Below, in pieces: positions 1 to 8,272 of a stretch of DNA of 11,011 nucleotides (its first letter is position 1; the number at the start of each line of letters is the position of its first letter). The DNA lies in contig JAIRMD010000209.1 of NCBI GenBank assembly GCA_031258915.1, positions 1 to 11,011 of the forward strand. The letters run 5' to 3'. Source of the stretch: Prevotellaceae bacterium (GTDB lineage Bacteria > Bacteroidota > Bacteroidia > Bacteroidales > UBA932). A program made the translations under genes and the position numbers. Below the pieces are notes generated by a model that saw nothing but the letters and a program-made list of their open reading frames with translations, did no database searches and was not told the origin of the DNA.

Positions 1-585
1 CAGTCGGAAGCCCGCGAAATGGATAGCATGGTGCAGAAGAAAAAGAGCGATATTGAAACTTCAAAAGCGTTGATAAAGAAGTATAACGATCAGCAAAAAA
101 ATGTCCGGAACAACCGCGAGTTTGACTCGCTCTCGAAGGAGGTTGAGTTTCAGACGCTTGAAATTGAGCTGAGCGAAAAAAAGATTAAAGAATTTTCCTT
201 TCAGGCCAAAGAAAAGAAGCGGCTCGTAGAAGAAACATCCGCCACGCTAAATGACAAAAAAATAGCCTTAGAAGCCAAGTGTAGCGAGCTAAAAGAAATC
301 ACCGGTGAAACCCAGCGCGAGGAGGACGAACTCCGCAAAATCTCTGAGGCGTACAAGGATAAAATAGAGGCAAGGCTCTACACCGCCTACCAGCGTATCC
401 GCGCTAATGCGCGAAACGGGCTGGCCGTAGTTTCGGTGAGCCGCGATGCCTGCGGCGGATGCTTCAACCGAATTCCACCGCAGCGGCAGGTGGATATTAA
501 GCTGAGCAAAAAAATTATTGTGTGCGAGTACTGCGGCCGCATTCTCATCGACGCCGAAACGCTGGCCGAAGACGAAGCCAAGTAA
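1..585 (+). CDS. C4-type zinc-ribbon / coiled-coil protein (5' truncated)
   Basis: The reading frame is open from base 1 and ends at TAA 583-585, so the first ATG in view (19) is probably internal and the true start lies before the window. About 195 codons are visible, against roughly 250 for the family as I know it. The first two thirds are rich in Lys, Glu, Gln and Leu, as in a long coiled-coil hairpin. The C-terminal part carries two CxxC pairs, CGGC (codons at 451 and 460) and CEYC (codons at 523 and 532), separated by a basic stretch; these should bind one zinc ion. This layout matches the DUF164 / C4-type zinc-ribbon family, whose members are proposed to bind nucleic acid but lack a settled function. 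In Bacteroidota the gene often follows a Nif3-like gene, which would lie off the left edge. A 51-bp gap leads to the next gene on the same strand, so co-transcription is plausible. Confidence 0.85.
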   Translation, partial: QSEAREMDSMVQKKKSDIETSKALIKKYNDQQKNVRNNREFDSLSKEVEFQTLEIELSEKKIKEFSFQAKEKKRLVEETSATLNDKKIALEAKCSELKEITGETQREEDELRKISEAYKDKIEARLYTAYQRIRANARNGLAVVSVSRDACGGCFNRIPPQRQVDIKLSKKIIVCEYCGRILIDAETLAEDEAK

Positions 586-636
586 ATATCTACCATGTCC
601 TTAAACAGCATATCTTAACTTCAAGCCACTTTAAGT

Positions 637-2793
637 ATGAAAACGTATCCCACCGAAAAAATCCGCAATATTGTGCTGCTGGGCGCCCCCGGCAGCGGAA
701 AAACAACCCTCACTGAGGCAATGCTCTTTGAAGGAAAGGTGATAGACCGCCGAGGCAGCGTAGAGGCCAAATCTACCGTGAGCGACAGCACGGAGGTTGA
801 GCAAGCCTACCAGCGCTCCATCTACAGCGCGGTAATGTACGCCGAGTTCATGGACCGCAAGCTCAACTTTATTGATACGCCCGGCTCCGACGATTTTTCC
901 GGCGGCGTGTTTGCCGCCTTTAAGGTGTGCGATACCGGCGTGCTGGTCATCAACGCGCAGAACGGCGTGGAGGTGGGTACCGAAATCTTTGCTCGCTACG
1001 CCGAGCAGCACAACAAGCCGATAATTCTTGCCATCAACCACCTGGATAGCGGTAAGGCCGACTACGACGGCAGCGTTGCCGCGCTGCGCGATGCCTTTGG
1101 CAAAAAGGTGGTGCAGGTGCAGTACCCCATGGCCACGGGCGCGGGCTTTGACGGCTTTGTGGATGTGCTCAAGATGAAAATGTACAAGTTCAAGGGCGAT
1201 ACCGGAGAGCGCGAAGATTTGGAAATTCCGGGCGGCGAAATGGATCGCGCCGTGGAGCTCAACAAGGCGCTGGTAGAGGCCGCCGCAGAGTACGACGAGG
1301 AGCTGATGGAGCTCTTCTTTGAAAAGGGCACGCTGGACGAGGAGGAGATACGGCGCGGGCTGCGTGCAGGCATGAAAAATCGCGAGGTGATGCCCGTGTT
1401 CTGCCTGTCGGCAAAAAAGGATATAGGCGTGAAGCGCCTCATGGAGTTCATTATCAACGTAGCGCCTTCGCCCGAAAAGGCGCGGGAGTACAAAACGGTG
1501 GGCGAGGAGGTCGTACCCTGCGACGCCGGCGGCCCCCCGTCGCTCTTTGTATTCAAAACGGCCGTAGAGCAGCACATGGGCGAGCTGTGCTACTTCCGCG
1601 TGATGAGCGGAACGATTACCGAAGGCATAGACCTCGTCAACGCCGACAACGATAGCCGGGAGCGGCTTACGCAGCTGTTTGCATCGGCCGGAAAAAACAG
1701 GACAAAGCTGCCGGCGCTGGCGGCAGGCGACATCGGCTGCACCGTCAAGCTGAAGAACACTCACGCCAACCAAACGCTGAACGGAGGCGGAAAAGCGTGG
1801 AAGTTTTACCCCATCACCTTCCCCCAGCCCAAGTTCAGAGCTGCCATAAAGCCCGCCAACGCTGCGGATGATGAAAAGCTGGGCGAGGCGCTCAACCGGA
1901 TTCACCAGGAAGACCCAACGATACTCGTGGAGTACTCCAAGGAGCTGAAGCAAATCATCGTGAGCGGGCAGGGGGAGCACCACATCAACATCCTGAAGCG
2001 CAACCTGAGCAGCATATACAAAATTGAGGTGGAGCTGCTCAACCCCAAAATACCCTACCGCGAAACCATCACCAAAGTGGCCGCCGCCAACTACCGCCAC
2101 AAGAAGCAGAGCGGAGGCGCAGGGCAGTTTGGCGAGGTGCACTTAGTGATAGAGCCTCACGATGACGGCGCTCCCGATACGAAAACGTTCAAAGTAGATG
2201 GCCGCGAAATAACGCTCAACATTCGCGGAAAGGACGAGTATGCGCTGGACTGGGGCGGAAAGCTCGTTTTCTACAACTGCATTGTGGGCGGCGCCATCGA
2301 TGCCCGGTTTTTGCCCGCCATTCTCAAGGGCGTTATGGAGAAAATGGAGGAAGGGCCGCTCACAGGCTCCTACGCCCGCGACATCCGCGTGGCGGTGTAC
2401 GACGGCAAAATGCACACGGTGGACAGCAACGAAATTTCGTTTAAGCTGGCAGGCCGCAACGCCTTTAAGGAGGCGTTCAGGAAAGCCGCCCCCAAAATTA
2501 TGGAGCCTATCTACGAGGTGGAGGTGCTGGTGCCCGCCGACTGCATGGGCGACGTGATGAGCGACCTGCAAAACCGGCGCGGAATTATTGAGGGTATGAG
2601 CAGCGAAAAAAGCTTTGAGGTAGTTAAGGCGCACGTGCCGCTGGCCGAAATGAACAAGTACAGCACCACGCTCAGCTCCATCACCTCCGGGCGCGCTACC
2701 TACACCATGCGCTTTGCCGAGTACCAGCAGGTACCCCCCGACGTGCAGGAAAAGCTGCTGAAGGAGTACGTGGAAACGGAAAAGGATGAGTAA
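637..2793 (+). CDS. EF-G-like translation factor (EF-G2 type), G domain lacking key catalytic residues
   Basis: This 718-residue protein has the full EF-G domain order: G domain (about 1-285), domain II (about 300-390), domain III, domain IV (YRETI then KKQSGGAGQFG) and domain V (EPIYEVEVLVPADCMGDV). EF-G moves tRNA and mRNA through the ribosome. The tip of domain IV, needed for translocation, is intact: DGKMHTVDS with His593 matches the tip histidine of E. coli EF-G. The P-loop GAPGSGKT (16-23) is intact. However, G3 reads DTPGSDDF (80-87), with Ser84 replacing the catalytic His of DTPGH; the G2 Thr of RGIT is Tyr63 (RSIY); and G4 is NHLD (135-138) instead of NKMD. This pattern resembles the EF-G2 paralogue of Bacteroides thetaiotaomicron, which I recall being reported to lack GTPase activity and to matter under carbon starvation. 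It is therefore probably not the housekeeping fusA, which should lie elsewhere. No Shine-Dalgarno site is seen, as is usual in this phylum. Confidence 0.93.
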   Translation: MKTYPTEKIRNIVLLGAPGSGKTTLTEAMLFEGKVIDRRGSVEAKSTVSDSTEVEQAYQRSIYSAVMYAEFMDRKLNFIDTPGSDDFSGGVFAAFKVCDTGVLVINAQNGVEVGTEIFARYAEQHNKPIILAINHLDSGKADYDGSVAALRDAFGKKVVQVQYPMATGAGFDGFVDVLKMKMYKFKGDTGEREDLEIPGGEMDRAVELNKALVEAAAEYDEELMELFFEKGTLDEEEIRRGLRAGMKNREVMPVFCLSAKKDIGVKRLMEFIINVAPSPEKAREYKTVGEEVVPCDAGGPPSLFVFKTAVEQHMGELCYFRVMSGTITEGIDLVNADNDSRERLTQLFASAGKNRTKLPALAAGDIGCTVKLKNTHANQTLNGGGKAWKFYPITFPQPKFRAAIKPANAADDEKLGEALNRIHQEDPTILVEYSKELKQIIVSGQGEHHINILKRNLSSIYKIEVELLNPKIPYRETITKVAAANYRHKKQSGGAGQFGEVHLVIEPHDDGAPDTKTFKVDGREITLNIRGKDEYALDWGGKLVFYNCIVGGAIDARFLPAILKGVMEKMEEGPLTGSYARDIRVAVYDGKMHTVDSNEISFKLAGRNAFKEAFRKAAPKIMEPIYEVEVLVPADCMGDVMSDLQNRRGIIEGMSSEKSFEVVKAHVPLAEMNKYSTTLSSITSGRATYTMRFAEYQQVPPDVQEKLLKEYVETEKDE

Positions 2794-2874
2794 AGAGCGC
2801 AGGAGGTAGCGCACGGCAATTCACATAGAAAAAGCGTATGATGCGCCCCCGCTCCCCGTTAGGGGAACAACGCC

Positions 2875-2908
2875 AAAGGCCGCAAAGAGAAAAATCTTTG
2901 CGGCCTTT
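2875..2908. terminator. Perfect 14-bp hairpin, likely bidirectional terminator
   Basis: The arms AAAGGCCGCAAAGA (2875-2888) and TCTTTGCGGCCTTT (2895-2908) are exact reverse complements around the 6-base loop GAAAAA. The stem begins with AAA and ends with TTT, so RNA from either strand ends in a short U run. It lies between the stops of the convergent EF-G-like gene (2793) and susD-like gene (2973), where a shared terminator is expected. Confidence 0.82.
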
Positions 2909-2934
2909 GTATGCATGATCATTGAGGGGAGAAG

Positions 2935-2950
2935 GCTACGCTAACGTAGC
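2935..2950. other. Small inverted repeat just beyond the susD-like stop
   Basis: GCTACG and CGTAGC flank the loop CTAA, giving a 6-bp stem that begins 23 bases past the susD-like stop codon on the minus strand. No T run follows it on that strand, so it may be an mRNA-end stabilising hairpin, an accessory to the larger terminator, or chance. Confidence 0.3.
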
Positions 2951-2972
2951 GCCTTTGCCCCTTGCTGTAGCC

Positions 2973-4583
2973 TTAGTATCCCGGATTTGTTAGCGAGGGG
3001 TTGCGCTGCACTTCGTTAGCCGATATTGGCCACAGAAGGTGCTTTGCCTCGAACTTTTTCCCCCACGGGTTGGTAGCGCCAATAACGTCAACCCATGTAA
3101 CCGTTCCCTTGTTCGCTGCATTGGTTTGCGGGTACTTGCGGGTGCGCTGTATATCGTCCCACACCTTAAACTCCAGCGGGAACTCCCGCAGGCGCTCCGC
3201 CCAGACTGCTTCGATAAATGCATCTTTCGACAGCCCTGATACGCCGGGCAATCCGGCGCGGGTGCGCACCTTGTTAAGGTACTCTTCTGCACTTGCTACG
3301 CCTTCGGATTGCGCAATGGCTTCGGCAGCCGTGAGCAGCACCTCTGCGTAGCGAATGACGGGCTTGTCCTTACCCGGCTTGTCGCCTTGCAGCATGGCGG
3401 CATCCTCAAAGAAAAACCAGCTGCACCGATTCGAGAAAACGATAGTGGTGTCATTACCGGGTCTGTTGCTATACGTATATGACGTATAAAAGAATTGCCT
3501 TTCTTTACCGCGCAAGTCGGTAGCGTCGTAGGCGTTATATAGATCATCGCCCACGCCATACACATTTTCCATAATGGCCCACTTGAAAAGGTTTTCACCA
3601 TCACTGCCTTTTTTACCTACCATAGCCTCGGTTGCCGAGTAGGAAGGCCACCAGCCGCCGTCGCTAATGCCGGCATTGTACTCTACGGCGTACACTACCT
3701 CCTTGCTCTTATCATTCTTGCGCAGCTTATTGTAGGCGCTTTCCGCATCGCTTGCCCCATTCTGCTCAAGGTCGTGCTTGCCTCCATTTATGACAACTTT
3801 GGCAGCAGCAGCAGCGTCTGCGTAGCGGTTGGCCTGCAGCGGGTAGCCGCTCCACTGGAGGTACACGTTGGCCAGCAGCGCGTTGGCGGTGGACTTGGTT
3901 ACGCGGAACCGAAAGTCGCCATCATCCGTAAAGCCAACATCCTTCAACCCACCGTCGGCAACGGCCTCTTTCAGGTCGGCCTCTATCAGGGCATACACCT
4001 CCGCGCTGGGCGTGCGCCCAACGTACAGGTTTTCGAGCGATTCGTAGGGCTCCTTTATTAGCGGCACGTCGCCAAAAGATTTTACCAGATGAAAGTAGTT
4101 CAACGCGCGGAAGAACTTGGCCTGCGCCAGCAGGTACTTCACTTCGGCATCGCTCAAGTCCGGCGTTTCGGGGATGTACTTGATGGCGGTGTTGGCGCGA
4201 GATATAGCGTTGTAGCACGGATCCCACACGTCGTTCATGCGCCCGCCCACTTCATTCTGCGGGGTAATGTTCAGCTCTTGGCAGCGCGTTACGTACTGCT
4301 CCTGATCTTTCTTTTCGTTGTCAAAAAAGCCGGAGATGTAGCCGCCCAGCATGATGTTGGGGCCTGCGTAGGCGCTGCCTGCGTTGTACAGCTCAGGAAA
4401 TCCGCGCCGGTAGAGCGCGTTAACGGCAGCCCGTGCGTGGTCGGGTTTAGCGAAGTACTGACCTGTGGCAAAGGAGCTTTTGGGCTCCTCATCAAGAAAA
4501 TCGGAGCAAGCTGCCAGTCCGAAAAGCAGGCAAAGGGAAAATATTCCCGCCACGGCTTGTCTTACATTTTTGTGTGTCTTCAT
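2973..4583 (-). CDS. SusD/RagB-family glycan-binding surface lipoprotein
   Basis: This 536-residue protein has a lipoprotein signal peptide: basic N-terminus, hydrophobic core, and lipobox LAAC with the lipidated Cys at position 26. SDFLDEEP follows, a common SusD-family start. The mid region (AKFFRALNYFHLVKSFGDVPLI) is the TPR-like helical part typical of SusD. The C-terminal segment has EYLNKVRTRAGLPG, then EFPLEFKVWDDIQRTRKYP (about 467-485), and ends with LLWPISANEVQRNPSLTNPGY, the usual family ending. SusD proteins sit on the outside of the outer membrane and form a lid on the SusC transporter, capturing oligosaccharides. The gene starts 24 bp after the susC stop on the same strand, the canonical operon arrangement. 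Length is normal and no lesion is seen. The ligand cannot be read from the sequence; the GH92 neighbour suggests a mannose-containing glycan. Confidence 0.96.
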   Translation of the reverse strand: MKTHKNVRQAVAGIFSLCLLFGLAACSDFLDEEPKSSFATGQYFAKPDHARAAVNALYRRGFPELYNAGSAYAGPNIMLGGYISGFFDNEKKDQEQYVTRCQELNITPQNEVGGRMNDVWDPCYNAISRANTAIKYIPETPDLSDAEVKYLLAQAKFFRALNYFHLVKSFGDVPLIKEPYESLENLYVGRTPSAEVYALIEADLKEAVADGGLKDVGFTDDGDFRFRVTKSTANALLANVYLQWSGYPLQANRYADAAAAAKVVINGGKHDLEQNGASDAESAYNKLRKNDKSKEVVYAVEYNAGISDGGWWPSYSATEAMVGKKGSDGENLFKWAIMENVYGVGDDLYNAYDATDLRGKERQFFYTSYTYSNRPGNDTTIVFSNRCSWFFFEDAAMLQGDKPGKDKPVIRYAEVLLTAAEAIAQSEGVASAEEYLNKVRTRAGLPGVSGLSKDAFIEAVWAERLREFPLEFKVWDDIQRTRKYPQTNAANKGTVTWVDVIGATNPWGKKFEAKHLLWPISANEVQRNPSLTNPGY

Positions 4584-4607
4584 TTTATTATGTTGTTAAT
4601 GGGTTAA

Positions 4608-7600
4608 TTAAAATGTTACATTTAGCCCCAGCGTAAATGTTCTCGGCTTGGGGTACTGGAAGAAGAAAACGTTTTGCCCCCAGCGGTCGCTCGGGTTAGA
4701 GGTGGCTTCGGGGTCGTAGCCCAGAAAATCGCTCGCGTGCAGCACAAAAACGTTGCTGACGTTGAGGTAGGCCCTAAGGGCACCCAGCTTCAGCCTGCTC
4801 AGCGTCGGGCTGTCGAACGTGTAGCCCAGCTGGATGAGGTTAAGGCGCAGGTAGGAGCCGTCGCATACCCAGCGGGAGTCGGCAGCGGAGCTTTGCACGC
4901 CGCCAAATGCGCTATATGCATTACCGATGGCCTGCACTTCGGTATCCTTGTTGGTTGGCGTCCACGCATCGGTAAGGATGGTGCTCAGCCCGTTGGCAAT
5001 GCCAAAGCGGTCTTCGGTGGAGTGCAGGAACTGCTGGTACACATCTACGCCAGCCACAAACTGAAAGTCCACCGTGAGGTCGAAGTTTTTGTAGCTAAGG
5101 TTGTTGATGAAGCTACCCGTGAGGTCGGGAAGCCCGTTGCCAAGTATGGTGGGCGCATCCGATCGGATAGCCCTTCCGTTGGCGGCATCCAGCCCTGTCC
5201 GCTCGTACCCCCAGAAGGAAGAGAGCGACTCGCCCTTGCGCAGAATAATCAGGTTGTTGGACACAAACCACGGGCCGGTGAGGATGTCCTCGTCGTTTTC
5301 GCCCAGCTTCTCGATGGTATTCTTGTTGTAGTTGAGGTTGAGGGTTGTAGTCCAGCGGAAGTCCTGCGAGGCAAAGTTTACCGAGTTCAGCATAAAGTCC
5401 ACGCCGATGTTCGACACCGAGCCGATGTTGTCCATCACCGAGCTAAACCCTGTGGAGTGCGGCACCGGGCGGCTCATCAGCAGGTCGGTGGTGAGCTTGT
5501 AGTAGTAGGACACGTCGAAGTTCAGCCTGTTCCTGAAAAAGTTCAGGTTGAAGCCGATGTCAAACTGGTTGGTGCGCTCCCACTTCAGGTCTGGGTTGGC
5601 CAAGCGATAGGTGTAGCTCGTTGCTACCCGCCCGTCGTTGAGCAGAGCGTTCCCCGACGACATTGTTGCAAGCGATTGGTATACAGGGATTTCGCTGTTT
5701 CCGGTTACCCCGTAGCTGGCGTGCAGCTTCAGCAGGCTGATGGCCTCCACGCCCCGCAAAAAGTCTTCGTTCGACGCCAGCCACCCTAAGCCTGCCGATG
5801 GGAAGAAGGCGTACTTGTTGTTCTTTCCGAACTTTGAAGAGCCGTCAACGCGCCCCGTTACCGTGAGCATGTACTTGTCGTTGTAGGTGTAGGCGCCGCG
5901 CAGGAAGTAGGAGTTCATCGCCCACCGCTCGTAGCTCGACTCCGGCGTTTCGGGGCGAGTTCCGGCTTGGAGGTTATTTACGCCAAAAAAGTTGTCGAAG
6001 TTGTTGGTGCGGATGTAGTCCCTTTGGTACACGCGCTCCTGCCACGACAGGCCGCCCATGAGGTTAAGGCGGTGGTCATCAAAGATTTTATTGTAGGTCA
6101 GGTAGGTTTCCTCCTGCCAGTAAAGAATGCTCTGATCTTCGATGCTTGCGTTGCTCTCGGTGTAGGAAAGGTTCACCAGGCCGGAAGGCGAGAAGGTGGT
6201 ATACTTGTTGGTGTGGTTGTCAACGCCAAGCTGCGTCTTCAAGTCCAGCCCGGGCAGCAGGTGGAAGGTCAAGGCGGCGTTGCCGAATATCTGGGTGCGC
6301 TTGCGCATGCGCTCCTGCACCGTGAGCACGTGCACCGGGTTGGCCATTCCCTCCAGCCCGAGGTCATCGGAGATGGTGCTGTTGTTTGTCCACTCGCCGT
6401 TGAGCGTTACGGGCATAAAGGGCACGAACTCAATCATGGAGCGGCGCGGCATCTGGTGCCCGCCGTCTTCCTCAGCCTCGTTGCCCCACGTATGGTTCAC
6501 CAGGAGGTTCACCGCCGTAGAGAGCCAAGGCGTAGGGTTGGCATCGTAGGCCATTTTTGCGTTCACGCGCTTCATGTAGGAGTTGAGCATCACCCCCTGC
6601 TGGTCGGTGTAGTTCAGGAAAGCACCCACCGACGAGTTCTTGTCGCCCTGCTGCACGCTCAGCTGGTGGTTGTGCGACACCGCCGTGCGCGTAGCCTCCC
6701 GCTGCCAGTCGGTGTTGTACTTGGCTGTACCGTCGGCGTTAAAGAGGTTGGGATCCTTAAAGTAGTCGGCCTTGTTCAGGGAATAGCTCTTGCCGTAGAG
6801 CGTGTTTTGGTTAGCGAGTGCCTGCATGAAGGCATCCTGCCACTCGTTGGCGTCCAACAGGTCCATGTAGGAGGCCACCGTGCCTACGCTCACCGAGCCT
6901 TGGTAGCTCACGGCCACGCCGCCGTCGGTTCTGCCGCGCTTTGTGGTAACCATAATTACCCCGTTTGCGCCGCGCGCCCCGTAGATGGCCGCCGAGGAGG
7001 CATCCTTGAGCACCTCGATGTGGTCAATGTCGTTGGGGTTGATGAGCTTAAAGTCCTCCATTACCACGCCATCCACCACGTAGAGTGGGTCGGACGAGGT
7101 GCTGATGGTGCTCATGCCGCGTATGATAACGCGCATTGCGCCGCCCGGCTGCCCCGAGTTGGAGAAAATGTTTACGCCCGAAGCCTTTCCCTTCAGCCCC
7201 TCCAGCGCGCTGAACGATTGGAGCTTCAGAATGTCGTCGGCTTTTGCCACGGCAATGGAGCCGGTTACGTCCGATTTGCGCATGGTGCCGTAGCCCACCA
7301 CCACCACCTCGTCGATTGCCTGGCTGCTTTCGCTCAGCACAACGTCAATGCGTCCGCGCCCGCCAACGGCTTCCTCCTTAGAGGCCAGCCCCAGGAATGA
7401 GAACACCAGCGTTGCGTCGGCAGGCGCGGTAATGCTGTAGGCGCCGCCCACTCCGGTGAGCGTACCGGCAGAAGAGCCTTTAACCACAACGCTTGCGCCT
7501 GTCACGGGGTCGCCGTTGGCGTCAACCACCGTGCCGGAGATGTTGAGATTCTGCGCCAGCAGCGACAACGGCAGCACGGCGCAGAGCAGCAGCAACAGCC

Positions 7601-7685
7601 ACACGCGCCGTAGCCTGCCGCCAACCGCATGAGCAGGTGCGGGCGTAGCTCGCCCTGCTCGATTTTGATAGATTTTTTTGTTCAT
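4608..7685 (-). CDS. SusC/RagA-family TonB-dependent outer-membrane transporter
   Basis: This 1025-residue protein has a signal peptide with an unusually long n-region, a hydrophobic core around 29-43 and likely cleavage near LLAQ (42-45). A carboxypeptidase-D-regulatory-like domain follows (about 49-118, GTVVDANGDPVTGASVVVKG), then a TonB-box-like segment (EVVVVGYGT, 126-134). The plug domain (about 137-250) contains VIIRGMSTI, LYVVDGV, IEVLKDASSAAIYGARGANG and VTTKRG. The rest is a long beta-barrel ending in LGLNVTF, with the terminal Phe typical of outer-membrane barrels. It would import glycan fragments into the periplasm using TonB energy, paired with the adjacent SusD. There is no STN domain before the carboxypeptidase-like domain, so the direct ECF-sigma/anti-sigma signalling used by some SusC proteins is not expected. 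Upstream lies a long leader region with hairpins and a TG tract. Confidence 0.97.
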   Translation of the reverse strand: MNKKIYQNRAGRATPAPAHAVGGRLRRVWLLLLLCAVLPLSLLAQNLNISGTVVDANGDPVTGASVVVKGSSAGTLTGVGGAYSITAPADATLVFSFLGLASKEEAVGGRGRIDVVLSESSQAIDEVVVVGYGTMRKSDVTGSIAVAKADDILKLQSFSALEGLKGKASGVNIFSNSGQPGGAMRVIIRGMSTISTSSDPLYVVDGVVMEDFKLINPNDIDHIEVLKDASSAAIYGARGANGVIMVTTKRGRTDGGVAVSYQGSVSVGTVASYMDLLDANEWQDAFMQALANQNTLYGKSYSLNKADYFKDPNLFNADGTAKYNTDWQREATRTAVSHNHQLSVQQGDKNSSVGAFLNYTDQQGVMLNSYMKRVNAKMAYDANPTPWLSTAVNLLVNHTWGNEAEEDGGHQMPRRSMIEFVPFMPVTLNGEWTNNSTISDDLGLEGMANPVHVLTVQERMRKRTQIFGNAALTFHLLPGLDLKTQLGVDNHTNKYTTFSPSGLVNLSYTESNASIEDQSILYWQEETYLTYNKIFDDHRLNLMGGLSWQERVYQRDYIRTNNFDNFFGVNNLQAGTRPETPESSYERWAMNSYFLRGAYTYNDKYMLTVTGRVDGSSKFGKNNKYAFFPSAGLGWLASNEDFLRGVEAISLLKLHASYGVTGNSEIPVYQSLATMSSGNALLNDGRVATSYTYRLANPDLKWERTNQFDIGFNLNFFRNRLNFDVSYYYKLTTDLLMSRPVPHSTGFSSVMDNIGSVSNIGVDFMLNSVNFASQDFRWTTTLNLNYNKNTIEKLGENDEDILTGPWFVSNNLIILRKGESLSSFWGYERTGLDAANGRAIRSDAPTILGNGLPDLTGSFINNLSYKNFDLTVDFQFVAGVDVYQQFLHSTEDRFGIANGLSTILTDAWTPTNKDTEVQAIGNAYSAFGGVQSSAADSRWVCDGSYLRLNLIQLGYTFDSPTLSRLKLGALRAYLNVSNVFVLHASDFLGYDPEATSNPSDRWGQNVFFFQYPKPRTFTLGLNVTF

Positions 7686-7720
7686 GATAAAAATTGTTTT
7701 GGTGATAAAAAAAAGAAATG

Positions 7721-7761
7721 AAAAAAACAGCAGGCCGCCGAAAGAAGCTGCCGCCTGCTGT
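7721..7761 (-). terminator. Leader hairpin 2: terminator-like stem-loop before susC
   Basis: On the minus strand, ACAGCAGGC (7761-7753) pairs perfectly with GCCTGCTGT (7735-7727) across a 17-base loop, and a T run of seven including the last stem base follows. It ends about 40 bases before the susC start codon. By shape it is an intrinsic terminator oriented towards susC, so it is either an attenuator in the leader or the end of an upstream transcript. Its loop contains CAGCTTCTTTCGGC, close to the loop of hairpin 1. Confidence 0.62.
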
Positions 7762-7797
7762 GTTTGTGATGCTTATGAGGATGATAGGGGTGAGCGC

Positions 7798-7834
7798 AAA
7801 AAAAGTGAACGGCCAAAAAAGCTGACCGTTCACT
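7798..7834 (-). terminator. Leader hairpin 1: terminator-like stem-loop
   Basis: On the minus strand, AGTGAACGG (7834-7826) pairs perfectly with CCGTTCACT (7812-7804) across a 13-base loop, TCAGCTTTTTTGG. A run of seven T including the last stem base follows. The stem differs from that of hairpin 2 while the loop is similar, and the two hairpins stand 36 bases apart in the same orientation. The U run appears only in minus-strand RNA, so this is not simply a terminator for plus-strand transcription. Confidence 0.62.
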
Positions 7835-7894
7835 GCAAAATAAAAGCTACAAGCTATTGCAAAAGAGGAAAATTTTACGTAACTTGCGGCCTCG

Positions 7895-7946
<52 letters not shown>

Positions 7947-8029
7947 ATACGCTGTGCTCCTACCCTCATTGCGGCAATAAGAAGTGACGTTATCCTACTA
8001 TTTATGGTCAGCGCATGTAGCATATTTAC

Positions 8030-8060
8030 CAAAGTTTATTTTTAACGAATGGCCAACAAA
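8030..8060 (-). promoter_or_regulatory. Candidate promoter for susC-susD
   Basis: On the minus strand, TTTG (8060-8057) is followed after 19 bases by AAACTTTG (8037-8030), one mismatch from the Bacteroides -7 consensus TAnnTTTG. The spacing is in the accepted range. Transcription would start near 8022, giving a leader of roughly 340 nt that contains the CA repeat and both hairpins. Confidence 0.4.
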
Positions 8061-8092
8061 AACATGTAACAAAAGTGTGTGAAAAAACTGTA

Positions 8093-8100
8093 CAAAGATA
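8093..8100 (-). promoter_or_regulatory. Perfect TAnnTTTG -7 box, weak -33 side
   Basis: TATCTTTG (8100-8093, minus strand) matches the Bacteroides -7 consensus exactly. I see no clear TTTG 19-21 bases upstream, where the sequence reads around GTTAACCG, so it would need an activator or may be chance. It is an alternative to the candidate at 8030-8060. Confidence 0.33.
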
Positions 8101-8161
8101 CCCTGTTTTTCAATAGTTAGCGGTTAACTAATATTAAATTATATGAAATACGCAATAAAAT

Positions 8162-8269
8162 TTACGCTCCGCTGCCGGGTAAGGTCTCCATTTTGCAGGC
8201 GGCTTGCTCCGGGTAGAGGCGCGTGCGGCGGATGCCGTCCCAAATTCTGAGCTCCAGCGGAAACTCATG
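8162..8269 (-). pseudogene. Relic of a second SusD-like gene (C-terminal scrap)
   Basis: In the minus-strand frame from 8269, about 20 codons read HEFPLELRIWDGIRRTRLYP. The intact SusD-like protein at residues 466-485 reads REFPLEFKVWDDIQRTRKYP, so 13 of 20 residues match, including the WD and RTR..YP landmarks of the family. After codon 21 the similarity is lost and the frame ends at TAA (8164-8162). Immediately upstream, in the same frame, is a stop (8275-8273), so no start codon serves it. The DNA differs enough from the intact gene that this is a remnant of a diverged homologue, not a recent copy. It suggests that another SusC/SusD pair once stood between GH92 and the present pair. Confidence 0.72.
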
Positions 8270-8272
8270 GAT

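Noticed and set aside
631..2142. Long antisense frame (503 codons) opposite the EF-G-like gene
   Set aside because: It mirrors the GC-rich codon use of a clear EF-G gene; its Val/His/Leu-rich translation has no recognisable domain.
5967..7400. Long antisense frame (477 codons) opposite susC
   Set aside because: Same shadow effect; the opposite strand carries a complete SusC protein with all family landmarks.
7835..7865. Promoter between the TG tract and hairpin 1 (TTTTG then TTATTTTG on the minus strand)
   Set aside because: Spacing is about 16 bases instead of 19-21 and the start would fall inside hairpin 1.
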